A stretch of 64,000 nucleotides of DNA from Ardenticatenaceae bacterium. GTDB taxonomy: Bacteria > Chloroflexota > Anaerolineae > Promineifilales > Promineifilaceae. Positions 33,401-41,468 of this stretch are shown piece after piece. The translations under genes were made by a program, and so were the position numbers. The notes under the pieces are model-generated. The model did not search any database. It worked only from the letters and a program-made list of their open reading frames with translations, and was not told the origin of the DNA. The stretch covers positions 248,001 to 312,000 of the forward strand of contig JACKBX010000007.1 in assembly GCA_020634375.1 (NCBI GenBank), in the 5' to 3' direction. Position 1 is the stretch's first letter; each line of letters begins with the position of its first letter.

Positions 33401-33534
33401 CGTTTGCGGGCAGCAGATATTACCGAGCGAGAACCCGGCAAACGATACTTTGTCCGCGCATAATAACCTAAACCTGCGGAAATAATGCCGACCAGGAACA
33501 AAGAGAGAAAATAAAGTACGTATTGCCCATCCAC
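30403..33534 (-). CDS. multi-PAS hybrid sensor histidine kinase with receiver
   Basis: The protein of about 1,043 residues starts with one membrane helix (residues 5-25), then five PAS/PAC units (to about 650, each ending in an ITERKQ-type linker), a kinase with HDFNNLL as phospho-acceptor, an ATPase domain (DDGPGMAPE, FFTTKEKGHGLGLA) and a receiver (VIDDE, LLDLSMPG, KP). It lacks a separate output domain. I start it at GTG 33534 rather than the ATG nine bases earlier, because that ATG is part of TATAATG, an evident -10 box. No partner regulator is adjacent. Confidence 0.88.
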   Translation of the reverse strand: MDGQYVLYFLSLFLVGIISAGLGYYARTKYRLPGSRSVISAARKRAIASLSDGVLVLDEDNVVVDLNPVAENLIGQTASQLLGRPIEDIFSTYADLLARYQGVSEAHDEIEIGDGDGRRLFDLHISSLFDHRQKRRGYLITLRDVTSQKQSEEALDVSEERFRRLTFSSPDTIYIFNLATHQVEFINREEFLGYTMGELRAPGSIFGQVYMDDRERAAVFWQQLTACQTEEVQSVEYRLQHKAGHWEWIQNRAMILSRTPEGAPLEVLVLLTLITERKQMQAVLQEREAQFQKLVETTRVIPWVADAATLQFSYVGPQANSILGYAVETWYEPDFWLEHIYAEDRDRVIHSYQEVAQSQSDFEIEYRMASANGRVHWFRDMVTVEHGKNGPEMLRGFMIDITERKQAEEMLSQVTAVSLSAMVVVNRAGKIVFANKYIKVLFGYEPEELIGQSQECLIPERYHETHKQFHDRYFAQPVMVPLGRGRDLYGRRQDGSEFPAEIALSPMIKDDELLVLASIIDITERKQAEEKLSQQEEYLRILFEQTPIGIVTISMEGAITSANPRSLEIFGASVPKDLVGLNVFTFPRLAKTGISSMLAQSLSTGKMAEMESWYTTVWEKTVYVLARGVPHFNKQGQQIGLILLVEDLTQRIKAEEGMRQAQKLESLGLLAGGIAHDFNNLLVAMLGQTSLSLAKMSLENSARPHIEKAITAAEQAARLTQQLLAYSGRGQFQIVTLNLNALIEENLHLFAATIPKHIHLRTKLNESLPMIQADIAQLQQLVMNLLINAAEAIGDQTGAITIVSDTQDVDVTSQKYWLYTVTPLIPGPYVTLEVHDDGPGMAPEILEKVFDPFFTTKEKGHGLGLAAVLGIVKGHKGGLTVYSEVGRGTTFKLLFPASLADEIPPQAKSPARSRKAKGLVLVIDDEVHVREAVTDILGLENIEVLATSDGKSGLALYQKHRAKIDLVLLDLSMPGWSGEQTMRELRQANPEVRIILSSGYNETEATQQFTGKGLTGFLQKPYSARQLVEMVGLHLLAGGLPGE

Positions 33535-33541
33535 AAAAAAC

Positions 33542-33547
33542 ATTATA
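33542..33547 (-). promoter_or_regulatory. -10 box seven bases before the kinase GTG start
   Basis: TATAAT on the minus strand overlaps the upstream ATG; counting from it, GTG 33534 lies at the leaderless distance. Confidence 0.5.
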
Positions 33548-33618
33548 GCAGTTTACAGTGGATTCTCTGTTCTGAATCCTTGGAGAATGGGCGAAAGGTT
33601 ACTTATCTCCTAAAAGGT

Positions 33619-33656
33619 GAGAGGGAAACGGCCGTTCACACAACCCCTTCCCTCTC
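33619..33656. terminator. hairpin after hutU
   Basis: GAGAGGGAA (33619-33627) pairs with TTCCCTCTC (33648-33656) with an ACGGCCGT in the loop side. It is a possible terminator of the hutU transcript; there is no long T run. Confidence 0.45.
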
Positions 33657-33683
33657 AATTGACAATTAACCCTTAACCATCCA

Positions 33684-35330
33684 TCACTTCATCATCGGAA
33701 TCTTGACACCGCGCTCTTTTGCCACCTCAACAGCGCGTTCATAACCCGCATCCACATGCCGCACCACACCCATGCCAGGGTCAACCGTCAGCACCCGCTG
33801 CAAACGCGCCGCCGCTTCCGGCGTGCCATCGGCCACAATCACCTGCCCGGCGTGCAAGCTGTAGCCAATGCCCACACCCCCGCCATGATGAAAACTGACC
33901 CACGTCGCCCCGCTCACGGCATTAATCAGGGCATTCAAAATCGGCCAATCGCCGATGGCGTCCGAGCCATCTTTCATACTTTCCGTTTCGCGGTTGGGGC
34001 TGGCAACCGAGCCAGAATCCAAATGGTCGCGGCCAATGACGATGGGCGCCTTCACTTTGCCGCTGGCGACGAGTTCGTTGAATTTCAGCCCCGCTTTGGC
34101 CCGCTCACCGTAGCCCAGCCAGCAAATGCGGGCGGGCAGCCCCTGAAAATGCACCTGCTCTTGCGCCATTTTGATCCAGCGGTGCAGGTGTTCGTCATCG
34201 GGGAACAGCTCCAAAATGGCCTCGTCGGTGGCGTAGATGTCGTTGGGGTCGCCGCTGAGGGCGGCCCAGCGGAATGGCCCTTTACCTTCGCAGAATAACG
34301 GCCGTATATAAGCCGGAATAAACCCCGGATAACTAAACGCATCAGCCACGCCATGATCAAACGCCCGTTGGCGCAAATTGTTGCCGTAGTCAAAGACAAT
34401 TGCGCCGCGCTTTTGAAACTCCACCATCGCCGCGCACTGCTTCGCCATAGATTGCCCAGAACGGCGCATAAACTCCGCTGGATCAGTATCGCGCAGTGCC
34501 CGCGCCTCTTCAAAATCCATGTCGTGCGGGAAATAGGCCAAATAATCGTGCGCCGGTGTTTGGTCGGTGACGATGTCGGGCAGGATGTCGCGGGCCAGCA
34601 GTTCCGCGTACACATCAGCGGCATTGCCGATGAGGCCAATCGAGCGCGGCTCTTTGCGTTCCACGTAATACTGCACACGCTGCAAAGCGTCCTCCAGCCC
34701 TTCGGCAACCTCATCAATGTAGCGGTGTTCCATGCGCCGCCGCGCCCGCCATTCATCCACTTCTACCAGCAGCCCCACGCCGCCGTTCATGGTGATGGCG
34801 AGCGGCTGCGCCCCGCCCATCTCGCCCAACCCGGCGGTGAGCACCCATTTGCCCGCCAATGACGGCCAGCCTTCCTGCCGCGCCGCCGCGCCAAAGGTCT
34901 CGTATGTACCCTGCAAAATGCCCTGCGTGCCGATATAAATCCAGCTTCCGGCCGTCATTTGCCCGTACATCATCAGCCCTTCCGCTTCCCATTTGTCAAA
35001 ATTTTCCTGCGTGGCCCAATGGGGCACGATGTTGGAGTTGGCAATGAGGACGCGGGGCGCGTCGGGGTGGGTGCGGAAGACGGCGACGGGTTTGCCGCTT
35101 TGCACGAGCAGGGTTTCGTCGTTTTCCAGTTCGCGCAGGCTGGCGAGGATGGCATCAAATGCTTCCCAATTGCGAGCAGCACGACCACGCCCGCCGTAGA
35201 CAATCAGGTTCTCAGGGTCGCCGGCTACTTCGGGATCGAGGTTGTTTTGTAACATGCGGTAGGCGGCTTCTTGCAGCCAGCCTTTGCAATTCAGTTGGGT
35301 TCCAGTGGGGGCTTTAATTGTCCGTGTCAT
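33684..35330 (-). CDS. hutU: urocanate hydratase
   Basis: The 548-residue protein is full length. It begins NCKGWLQEAAYRMLQNNLDPEVA and contains the NAD+-binding GLGEMGGAQP, YIGTQGILQGTYETF and the active-site Cys segment CWLGYGERAKAG. It hydrates urocanate to imidazolonepropionate in histidine degradation. hutH and hutI are not in the window, so the pathway is either split or this is a lone gene. AAGGAAAA precedes the ATG. Confidence 0.95.
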   Translation of the reverse strand: MTRTIKAPTGTQLNCKGWLQEAAYRMLQNNLDPEVAGDPENLIVYGGRGRAARNWEAFDAILASLRELENDETLLVQSGKPVAVFRTHPDAPRVLIANSNIVPHWATQENFDKWEAEGLMMYGQMTAGSWIYIGTQGILQGTYETFGAAARQEGWPSLAGKWVLTAGLGEMGGAQPLAITMNGGVGLLVEVDEWRARRRMEHRYIDEVAEGLEDALQRVQYYVERKEPRSIGLIGNAADVYAELLARDILPDIVTDQTPAHDYLAYFPHDMDFEEARALRDTDPAEFMRRSGQSMAKQCAAMVEFQKRGAIVFDYGNNLRQRAFDHGVADAFSYPGFIPAYIRPLFCEGKGPFRWAALSGDPNDIYATDEAILELFPDDEHLHRWIKMAQEQVHFQGLPARICWLGYGERAKAGLKFNELVASGKVKAPIVIGRDHLDSGSVASPNRETESMKDGSDAIGDWPILNALINAVSGATWVSFHHGGGVGIGYSLHAGQVIVADGTPEAAARLQRVLTVDPGMGVVRHVDAGYERAVEVAKERGVKIPMMK

Positions 35331-35668
35331 GATTTTTCCTTACGAGGTGTGAAACATGAAATGTGATTTATTCCTGACGGTGTTTCACGCTTTACGTTTC
35401 ACGTTTATGAGACCATACAAGGTTTTGCAGGGTCTGGCTTTAGGAAGTAGTGGATCAGGAGTGCATTGAAGCACTATGTTATAATTTTACCAATTTTTAG
35501 CTTGTGTGGTATGAAGTGGCAGGGATGAATGGGGAACGGCCGTTACGACACACAATGTACATTTTTTGTGAACAGCATGGTATTATATCTGTGAAGTTCC
35601 CTGGCACATAGCACTATTAAACGGCATTGACGTGAACAAACTCGTCGGGACAGCTTTGAGAATTTCCT
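35331..35668. other. 338-bp divergent gap between hutU and a sensor kinase
   Basis: No gene is visible. It holds a CACGTTTCACG-family inverted repeat at about 35347-35405, a lone TATAAT at 35476, and one AACGGCCGTT near 35535. I see no convincing -35/-10 pair for either neighbour. Confidence 0.5.
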
Positions 35669-38131
35669 ATGAGCGGTGAATGCATCCTTGTTATTGACGA
35701 CAGCAAAGAAATCATCAAACACCTTACTGAACGCGTGCTTCCTACGTTTGGTTATGAAACACTCTCTGCCTCAGATGGCAAATCGGGACTGACATTAATC
35801 GAAGAACGAAAGCCAGACCTGGTGATGCTGGACTACAATCTACCAGAGATGACAGGTATTGATGTCTTGCGGGAGATGGCGCAAGCAGGCTTGAATTCGC
35901 CTGTCGTGTTGATGACGGGGTATGGGTCAGAGTTAAGTGCCATTGAGGCATTTCGTTTGGGGGCCAAAGATTACCTGATTAAACCGTTTACCATTGACGA
36001 GATTATAGAAACGATTGACCGGGCGCTGGTGGAAACGCGACTGCTGCACGATAAGGAAGAATTGGCGGAGCAGTTGCGGCGAACGAAGGTGGAATTGAGC
36101 CGCCAGGGCCAGGAAATGGATACGCTTTTTAATATTGGCAAGGCCATCACCTCTTTGCTGGATGTCAATAAGGTGATGCAGCGCGTGCAAGAAGCGGCTA
36201 GATATTTAACGAATGCGGAGGCGTGCGCTATTTGGCTGACTAATGAGTCGGAAACAGCCCTACAGGCCTATGGAGATGATGGGCTGGATGATACGCAGGA
36301 AATTCCAATTGAAGGATCGCAGGTGGGAGAAGTGATGCGTTTGGGACGGCCGTTCCGCCATTCCAACGTAGGCAAAAAACCTGCTCAAAAAACAACAGAG
36401 CCGCCCACTTATGCCATCTTATACGTCCCTCTTAATTTGCGCGGCATCACCATGGGCGTGTTAGAGGTGCGAAACATTCATGCCCGTCGTTCATTTAGCC
36501 GTCGGGATGAATTTTTGCTCTCCTTCCTGTCAGATTATGCAGCCATTGCCCTGGAAAATGCCCGGGTATTCCAAGCCGCAGACCGCGCCCTGATGTCCGG
36601 GATGGAAGAACTCAACGCCTTGATTGAAATCACGCGTACAATCACGGCCACCTTAGACCTGGACGAAGTAATACGCCTGACAATCAAACAAGTGCACGAT
36701 AGCTGGAATATTGAAGCGTCATCACTGTGGCTACTAGATGAGCACCGGCAAACATTAAAGGTATTGGCAAATGTAGGAACCCCTCACGATCTGCTCGCAC
36801 GTTTTGAAGTGCCGTTGGGTAAAGGGTTTGTGGGATATGTCGCGCACACCGGCAAATGGTTATATACCAACCATGTAACCGGGCACGAACTTCACTATCG
36901 TGAAGTAGATTCTGTAACGGGGTTCACAACAAGGTCGTTGTTGTGCGTACCGCTCACGTTTGGTGGCCGTATCATTGGCGCTTTGCAGCTTTTGAATAAG
37001 TTGGACGGCGATTTTGATGATCGAGATGTGGAACGGGCACTGACAATCGCGGCGGCCGTTGCCATTGCCGTGACAAATGCTTTGCTGTTTGAGGAAGCGG
37101 AAACACGCAAACATCACCTCGCAGCCATTTTGGACCACACAGACATGCCGACACTGATTACAGATAATCAAAATCATGTGGTGCTATTAAACCAGCAAGC
37201 ACGAAAGCAGTTAGTATTAGCCCCTGATGTGATTGGATTAGCCGTTGCGCAGGCTGTGCAAATCCCAGAACTGTCGACAGCTCTAGCAAAATTGGCAACA
37301 GAGGGGATGGACCAGGCTCACGAAGTGACGCTGGTAGATGGGTCTGCCTGGCGGATTCATAGTGTATCTATCCCGGAATACGGCCGTATCTACACTTTCT
37401 ACGACAAAACCAAAACTCGTGAACTCGACCGGGCCAAAGACAACTTTGTTGCCACCATCTCCCACGATATGCGTGCCCCACTTAACTCGGTAATGGGCTT
37501 TGCCAATGCCTTGGGCGACGTAGGCACCCTCAACGAGCAACAACAGCTGTTTGTGAGCAGCATCCAAAAATCAACCCGATTTATGATGGATTTAGTGAAC
37601 GGATTGTTGGAACTGGCAAAAGTCGATACATTGCAACAGACATTCCAACCCTGTGATATGGGCCAGGTAACACAGGCTGTCATTGTCGAATATCAAGATC
37701 GTGCGTTTGAGAAAAGAATTAAACTGGTTCACAAAACAAACACGCCTATTACCCCCATCGTGGGTGATCTCATGCAGTTGAAGAGTGCCATTAGCAATCT
37801 CGTTGACAATGCCATTAAATATTCCCCTGAGAATTCTGAAATAAGCGTTTTGCTTGAAGAAAACGATGGGTATGTTTTAATCCAAGTTAAAGATCAGGGG
37901 CCAGGTATTTCTTCAGAAGATTTGCCGCACATTTTCGAGAAATTTTATCGCGGGGCAAATGGCGTCCACGATTCAAAAGGGGTGGGATTAGGGCTATCTT
38001 TGGTTGAATCGATTGCCAAAGCACATGGCGGGGGAGTGTGGGTGGAAAGCCAGCAGGGTCAGGGCAGTATCTTTTTCTTGCAACTACCCACGATGGCTGT
38101 GCTGCGAAATATAAATAGCGGGGAAGGGTAA
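35669..38131 (+). CDS. receiver-GAF-GAF-PAS histidine kinase
   Basis: The 820-residue soluble protein starts with a receiver (VIDDSKE, MLDYNLPE with the phospho-Asp, KP at 106-107; residues 5-120), then GAF domains at about 165-305 and 325-480, a PAS-like stretch (490-580) and a HisKA domain with SHDMRAPLNS. The ATPase carries NLVDNAIKYSPE, DQGPGI and GVGLGLSLV. The N-terminal receiver makes it a likely downstream step of a phosphorelay. The last codons lie inside a 32-bp palindrome. Ribosome site is weak. Confidence 0.88.
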   Translation: MSGECILVIDDSKEIIKHLTERVLPTFGYETLSASDGKSGLTLIEERKPDLVMLDYNLPEMTGIDVLREMAQAGLNSPVVLMTGYGSELSAIEAFRLGAKDYLIKPFTIDEIIETIDRALVETRLLHDKEELAEQLRRTKVELSRQGQEMDTLFNIGKAITSLLDVNKVMQRVQEAARYLTNAEACAIWLTNESETALQAYGDDGLDDTQEIPIEGSQVGEVMRLGRPFRHSNVGKKPAQKTTEPPTYAILYVPLNLRGITMGVLEVRNIHARRSFSRRDEFLLSFLSDYAAIALENARVFQAADRALMSGMEELNALIEITRTITATLDLDEVIRLTIKQVHDSWNIEASSLWLLDEHRQTLKVLANVGTPHDLLARFEVPLGKGFVGYVAHTGKWLYTNHVTGHELHYREVDSVTGFTTRSLLCVPLTFGGRIIGALQLLNKLDGDFDDRDVERALTIAAAVAIAVTNALLFEEAETRKHHLAAILDHTDMPTLITDNQNHVVLLNQQARKQLVLAPDVIGLAVAQAVQIPELSTALAKLATEGMDQAHEVTLVDGSAWRIHSVSIPEYGRIYTFYDKTKTRELDRAKDNFVATISHDMRAPLNSVMGFANALGDVGTLNEQQQLFVSSIQKSTRFMMDLVNGLLELAKVDTLQQTFQPCDMGQVTQAVIVEYQDRAFEKRIKLVHKTNTPITPIVGDLMQLKSAISNLVDNAIKYSPENSEISVLLEENDGYVLIQVKDQGPGISSEDLPHIFEKFYRGANGVHDSKGVGLGLSLVESIAKAHGGGVWVESQQGQGSIFFLQLPTMAVLRNINSGEG

Positions 38132-38150
38132 CGGCCGTTACCCTTCCCCG
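38119..38150. terminator. 32-bp perfect palindrome between convergent genes
   Basis: Bases 38119-38150 equal their own reverse complement, with AACGGCCGTT at the centre and CGGGGAAGGGT arms. The kinase stop (38129-38131) lies inside and fhs ends at 38168, so it is placed as a two-way terminator, although it has no loop. Confidence 0.6.
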
Positions 38151-38167
38151 CCATCACCTACCAAAAA

Positions 38168-40066
38168 CTAAAACAGTCCCAAAACCTTTCCTGTTTCCAG
38201 ATCCAAATCCACATCATAGAAAACCGGACGTGTCGGCAGGCCCGGCATCGTGCTCATTTCACCCAGCAACGGGTACAAGAACCCCGCGCCTACACTCGCA
38301 CGAATATCCCGAATTGGCACAATAAATCCCTTCGGAGCGCCCTTCAACGTCGGATCATGACTCAAACTCAAATGCGTCTTTGCCATACACATAGGCAGAT
38401 CAGCAAAGCCCAACCGATTGTACAACTCCACCTTCTTTTCAGCTTCCGGTGAAAACTCCACGCCATCTGCCCCGTAAATCTCTTTGGCAATCGTCTCAAT
38501 CTTTTCCTTGATGCCCATTTCCAGCGGATAGAGGAATGAAAAATCGTTGGGCTTCTCACAAGCTGCAATAACCGCTTTACCCAACTCCACCGCGCCCTTT
38601 CCGCCTTCCGTCCAATGATTTGACATCACAGCATCTTCTGCGCCTGCCTCAATAGCGATCTTGCGCACCAATTCAACCTCGGCTTCCGTATCATCCTTAA
38701 AGCGGTTCACAGCAACCACCACCGGAATACCAAAACGCAGCGCATTTTTGATGTGCACAACCATATTCACGCAGCCCTTTTCCAGCAGCTCCAGGTTCTC
38801 TTCTGTGTAAGCCGAATCAAGCGGCTTACCCGCAACCACTTTCGGGCCGCCACCGTGCATCTTCAGAGCGCGAATCGTAGCCACCAACACCACCGCATTC
38901 GGGATCAGGCCACTGTAACGGCACTTAATATTAAAGAACTTCTCCATGCCAATATCCGCACCAAATCCAGATTCAGTGAGAACGTAACCATCTTCGCCCA
39001 CCAATTTCAGGGCGATTTGGTCGGCCACAATAGAGCTATTGCCATGCGCAATGTTGGCAAATGGCCCCGCGTGTACCAATGCAGGCGTTCCTTCAAGCGT
39101 TTGCATCAGCGTCGGCATAATGGCATCCTTCATCAGCACAGTCAAAGCACCGCCAGCGCCAATATCATCGGCCGTAACCGCTTCGCCGGCACGGCTTGTA
39201 CCAATAACCATTTTGCCCAAACGTTCACGCATATCGGCCAGGCTAGTCGTCAACGCCAAAATCGCCATAATCTCGCTAGCGACGGTAATGTCATACCCCG
39301 TCTCACGCTGGAACTTTTCTTTGGGGCCGCGCCCAATGGTAATGGCACGCAAATAGCGGTCATTGGTATCTACAACACGCCGCCAGGTAATGCTATCCGG
39401 GTCAATATCCAGACGCGCAAACCGGCTGACTTCCTCTTTGGTCAATTCGTTGGGATCTGTTTTATCAATACCCAATTTTTGCAGACGCCGCAGCATAACG
39501 GGGGAGAATTTACGTTCTCCGTTTTTGTTCGGCGGACACAAAGCATTGAAAAGCCGCTCGTCAGATTGGTAAGATTCGTGGTGCATTCGGGCATCAATAG
39601 CCGCAGCCAAAAGGTTGTTAGCGGCCGTGATCGCATGAATGTCGCCCGTCAGATGCAGGTTGAAATCCTCCATGGGAATAATCTGCGAATAACCACCGCC
39701 CGCTGCGCCACCCTTGATGCCAAAAGTTGGCCCTTGAGAAGGTTGACGAATGCAGGTAACAACTTTTTTACCGAGGTGTGCACCCATTGCCTGGCTTAAG
39801 CCAACTGTGGTAGTCGTTTTTCCCTCACCAAGGGGAGTAGGGGTAATGGCAGTTACGTCAATGTATTTACCATTGGGGCGATCAGCCAGGCGATCACGCA
39901 CGCTCAGGATGACTTTGGCTTTGTAATTGCCATAAAATTGTAGTTCTTCGGGTAACAAACCCAGTTCTTCTGCAACTTGGGTGATCGGTTTGAGGGTTGC
40001 CTCTTGCGCGATTTCAATATCGCTGGGAACAGGCGACTTCAAATTCAGTGGGGTTGGAGTAAACAT
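38168..40066 (-). CDS. fhs: formate-tetrahydrofolate ligase
   Basis: The 632-residue monofunctional enzyme has the P-loop TPTPLGEGKTTTT (75-87), QPSQGPTFGIKGGAAGGG and the FTHFS signatures around FANIAHGNSS and PVVVAVNRFKDDT. It makes 10-formyl-THF from formate, THF and ATP, the first step of the methyl branch or of C1 assimilation. It is longer than the usual 555-580 residues. AAGGAG and a second GAAGGA precede the ATG. It stands alone; folD and the rest of the pathway are not here. No ACGGCCGT in the gene. Confidence 0.95.
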   Translation of the reverse strand: MFTPTPLNLKSPVPSDIEIAQEATLKPITQVAEELGLLPEELQFYGNYKAKVILSVRDRLADRPNGKYIDVTAITPTPLGEGKTTTTVGLSQAMGAHLGKKVVTCIRQPSQGPTFGIKGGAAGGGYSQIIPMEDFNLHLTGDIHAITAANNLLAAAIDARMHHESYQSDERLFNALCPPNKNGERKFSPVMLRRLQKLGIDKTDPNELTKEEVSRFARLDIDPDSITWRRVVDTNDRYLRAITIGRGPKEKFQRETGYDITVASEIMAILALTTSLADMRERLGKMVIGTSRAGEAVTADDIGAGGALTVLMKDAIMPTLMQTLEGTPALVHAGPFANIAHGNSSIVADQIALKLVGEDGYVLTESGFGADIGMEKFFNIKCRYSGLIPNAVVLVATIRALKMHGGGPKVVAGKPLDSAYTEENLELLEKGCVNMVVHIKNALRFGIPVVVAVNRFKDDTEAEVELVRKIAIEAGAEDAVMSNHWTEGGKGAVELGKAVIAACEKPNDFSFLYPLEMGIKEKIETIAKEIYGADGVEFSPEAEKKVELYNRLGFADLPMCMAKTHLSLSHDPTLKGAPKGFIVPIRDIRASVGAGFLYPLLGEMSTMPGLPTRPVFYDVDLDLETGKVLGLF

Positions 40067-40285
40067 TCCTTCGCTCCTTATATATGATTTTTTGAAAGGT
40101 CTTGGAAAAAGATGTCGTGTACTTGACGCACAAGTTTTATTTTGGGGGATTTGGGTAGATTATTCAAGGGAGCTTTGACATGTGTTTCGGGTGACAAGCA
40201 TCATATTACGCTTAATGTTAAAAGTGGATTTGTTCTCAACAGCACTATGCTTTGTTTCCCGTTTTCTTCTGTCACTTTACTGTGG

Positions 40286-40345
40286 CTAACGGCCGTACTG
40301 CTCCCCAATTACCGCCTGTCCCTCATCTGATTGCAGCCAGACTGA
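40286..40345 (-). pseudogene. C-terminal scrap of a PstS-like binding protein
   Basis: On the minus strand this reads VWLQSDEGQAVIGEQYGR and then TAG at 40288-40286. The WLQSDEGQ and YGR parts match the C-terminus of the intact binding protein at 41469-42263 (WLQSDEGQ, VYGRVWR). No frame continues upstream. It looks like the end of a lost paralogue. The surrounding 40067-40565 gap holds nothing else but copy B of the dispersed repeat and a hairpin. Confidence 0.55.
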
Positions 40346-40426
40346 CAAAAGGCACGAGACTTAACGACACACGTCCCATTTGTTTGACAGCCACTCATTG
40401 GATGGCCGGGTGGCAACTTTTACTTC

Positions 40427-40512
40427 ACGTTATCCAGAGCTTCTTTTGGGCTTTACACACCAATTATAGTAAATTCGCTGGGGGAAACGTCACCCCCAAA
40501 AAACACACACAA
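40427..40512. repeat. dispersed 85-bp repeat, copy B
   Basis: It aligns with copy A (30150-30234) over ACGTTATCCAG, CTTCTTTTGGGCTTTACA, CAATTATAG and the G5-N8-C5 hairpin; loop and linkers differ. Confidence 0.75.
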
Positions 40513-40545
40513 AGAAACCGGGTTTTTGCGAAAAACCCGGTTTCT
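40513..40545. repeat. 15-bp hairpin AGAAACCGGGTTTTT
   Basis: The arms 40513-40527 and 40531-40545 are perfect complements around GCG. It lies just before the ribosome site of the next gene. This hairpin type is a common intergenic repeat in several phyla (recalled). Confidence 0.7.
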
Positions 40546-40565
40546 CAGCATTGAGGAGAATGGAT

Positions 40566-41036
40566 ATGAACTACCAGATTCACCCAGAAGGGTTTGAAGG
40601 GCAGCGTGTTGAAGTGCAGTCGCCAGGTTTTTTTGCCGGGGTAAAACTCTTGATTAATGGACAGCCTGCGCCCAAAGGGAAGAAACGCGGCGAGATGGCA
40701 CTGCGTCGTGATGATGGACAGGTTGTGATAGCGAAGTGGAAGCCCTCCGCAATGGGACTCGACATGCCCCAATTGGTGATTGATGGCAATACGATACCTG
40801 TTGTTGAACCGTTGAAGTGGTATCAACTGCTTTGGAGCGTGCTGCCTTTGGTGCTTGTCTTTGGGGGTGGTGCATTGGGCGGCATAACGGGGGCTGTGGC
40901 GATGGTCATTAACCTCAAAGTGATGCGTGCAGATATGCAGGGTGTTCTCAAATATCTATTAACCGGTGCTATTTCCGTGTTTGCGTTGGTTGTTTATCTG
41001 GTGCTGGCTTTGTGGCTGCGAGCGGCATTAAGTTAA
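40566..41036 (+). CDS. hypothetical protein with two membrane helices
   Basis: From ATG 40566 (GAGGAG seven bases upstream) the protein has 156 residues. The first 85 form a soluble beta-rich domain (EGQRVEVQSPGFFAGVKLLINGQ in part); two helices follow (about 90-118 and 130-152). I do not recognise the family. It has no ACGGCCGT. It is followed immediately by a strong hairpin. Confidence 0.7.
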   Translation: MNYQIHPEGFEGQRVEVQSPGFFAGVKLLINGQPAPKGKKRGEMALRRDDGQVVIAKWKPSAMGLDMPQLVIDGNTIPVVEPLKWYQLLWSVLPLVLVFGGGALGGITGAVAMVINLKVMRADMQGVLKYLLTGAISVFALVVYLVLALWLRAALS

Positions 41037-41066
41037 GCGGCCCTGTAAAAATTGTTAGTGGTTCTC

Positions 41067-41099
41067 AGATGTGACCAATCTTGGAGATTGGTCACATCT
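41067..41099. terminator. 15-bp hairpin after the hypothetical gene
   Basis: Arms 41067-41081 and 41085-41099 (AGATGTGACCAATCT and its complement) are perfect with a TGG loop. Likely a terminator or dispersed hairpin repeat. Confidence 0.6.
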
Positions 41100-41226
41100 T
41101 GCCAGGTTAAAGATTCGTCGTCTGACAACGTGCTGTTGATGAATGTAGCCGGGGTATCCTTGCCCCGCTCTGCCAGGCGCGATAAGAAATCGCGGCTACA
41201 GAACTTCCAGAGATTCCAAAGTGGTT

Positions 41227-41403
41227 GCGGAGCACGAAGTAACGGTTCAGGAGCACGTAGCAACGATTCAGGAGCACGTAGCAGCGGTTCAGGAGCACGT
41301 AGCAACGATTCAGGAGCACGTAGCAACGATTCAGGAGCACGTAGCAACGGTTCAGGAGCATGTAGCAACGGTTCAGGAGCATGTAGCAGCGGCTGCGGAG
41401 CAA
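41227..41403. repeat. 21-bp minisatellite, second locus
   Basis: CAGGAGCA recurs at 41248, 41269, 41290, 41311, 41332, 41353 and 41374, with degenerate units at both ends (about nine in total). The plus strand would read as an EHVATIQ heptad but has no convincing start. It fills the gap between the hairpin and the convergent PstS-like gene. The 41100-41226 stretch shows no gene. Confidence 0.9.
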
Positions 41404-41468
41404 GCTCCCCAATTACCCAAGTACTCAATCCCAATTTCTGAACGATTGCTAGAACTGACACTACCCAA

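Noticed and set aside
40067..40565. Riboswitch upstream of fhs
   Set aside because: I looked for conserved tetrahydrofolate-riboswitch-like pairing on the minus strand and saw none; only a pseudogene scrap and repeats are present.
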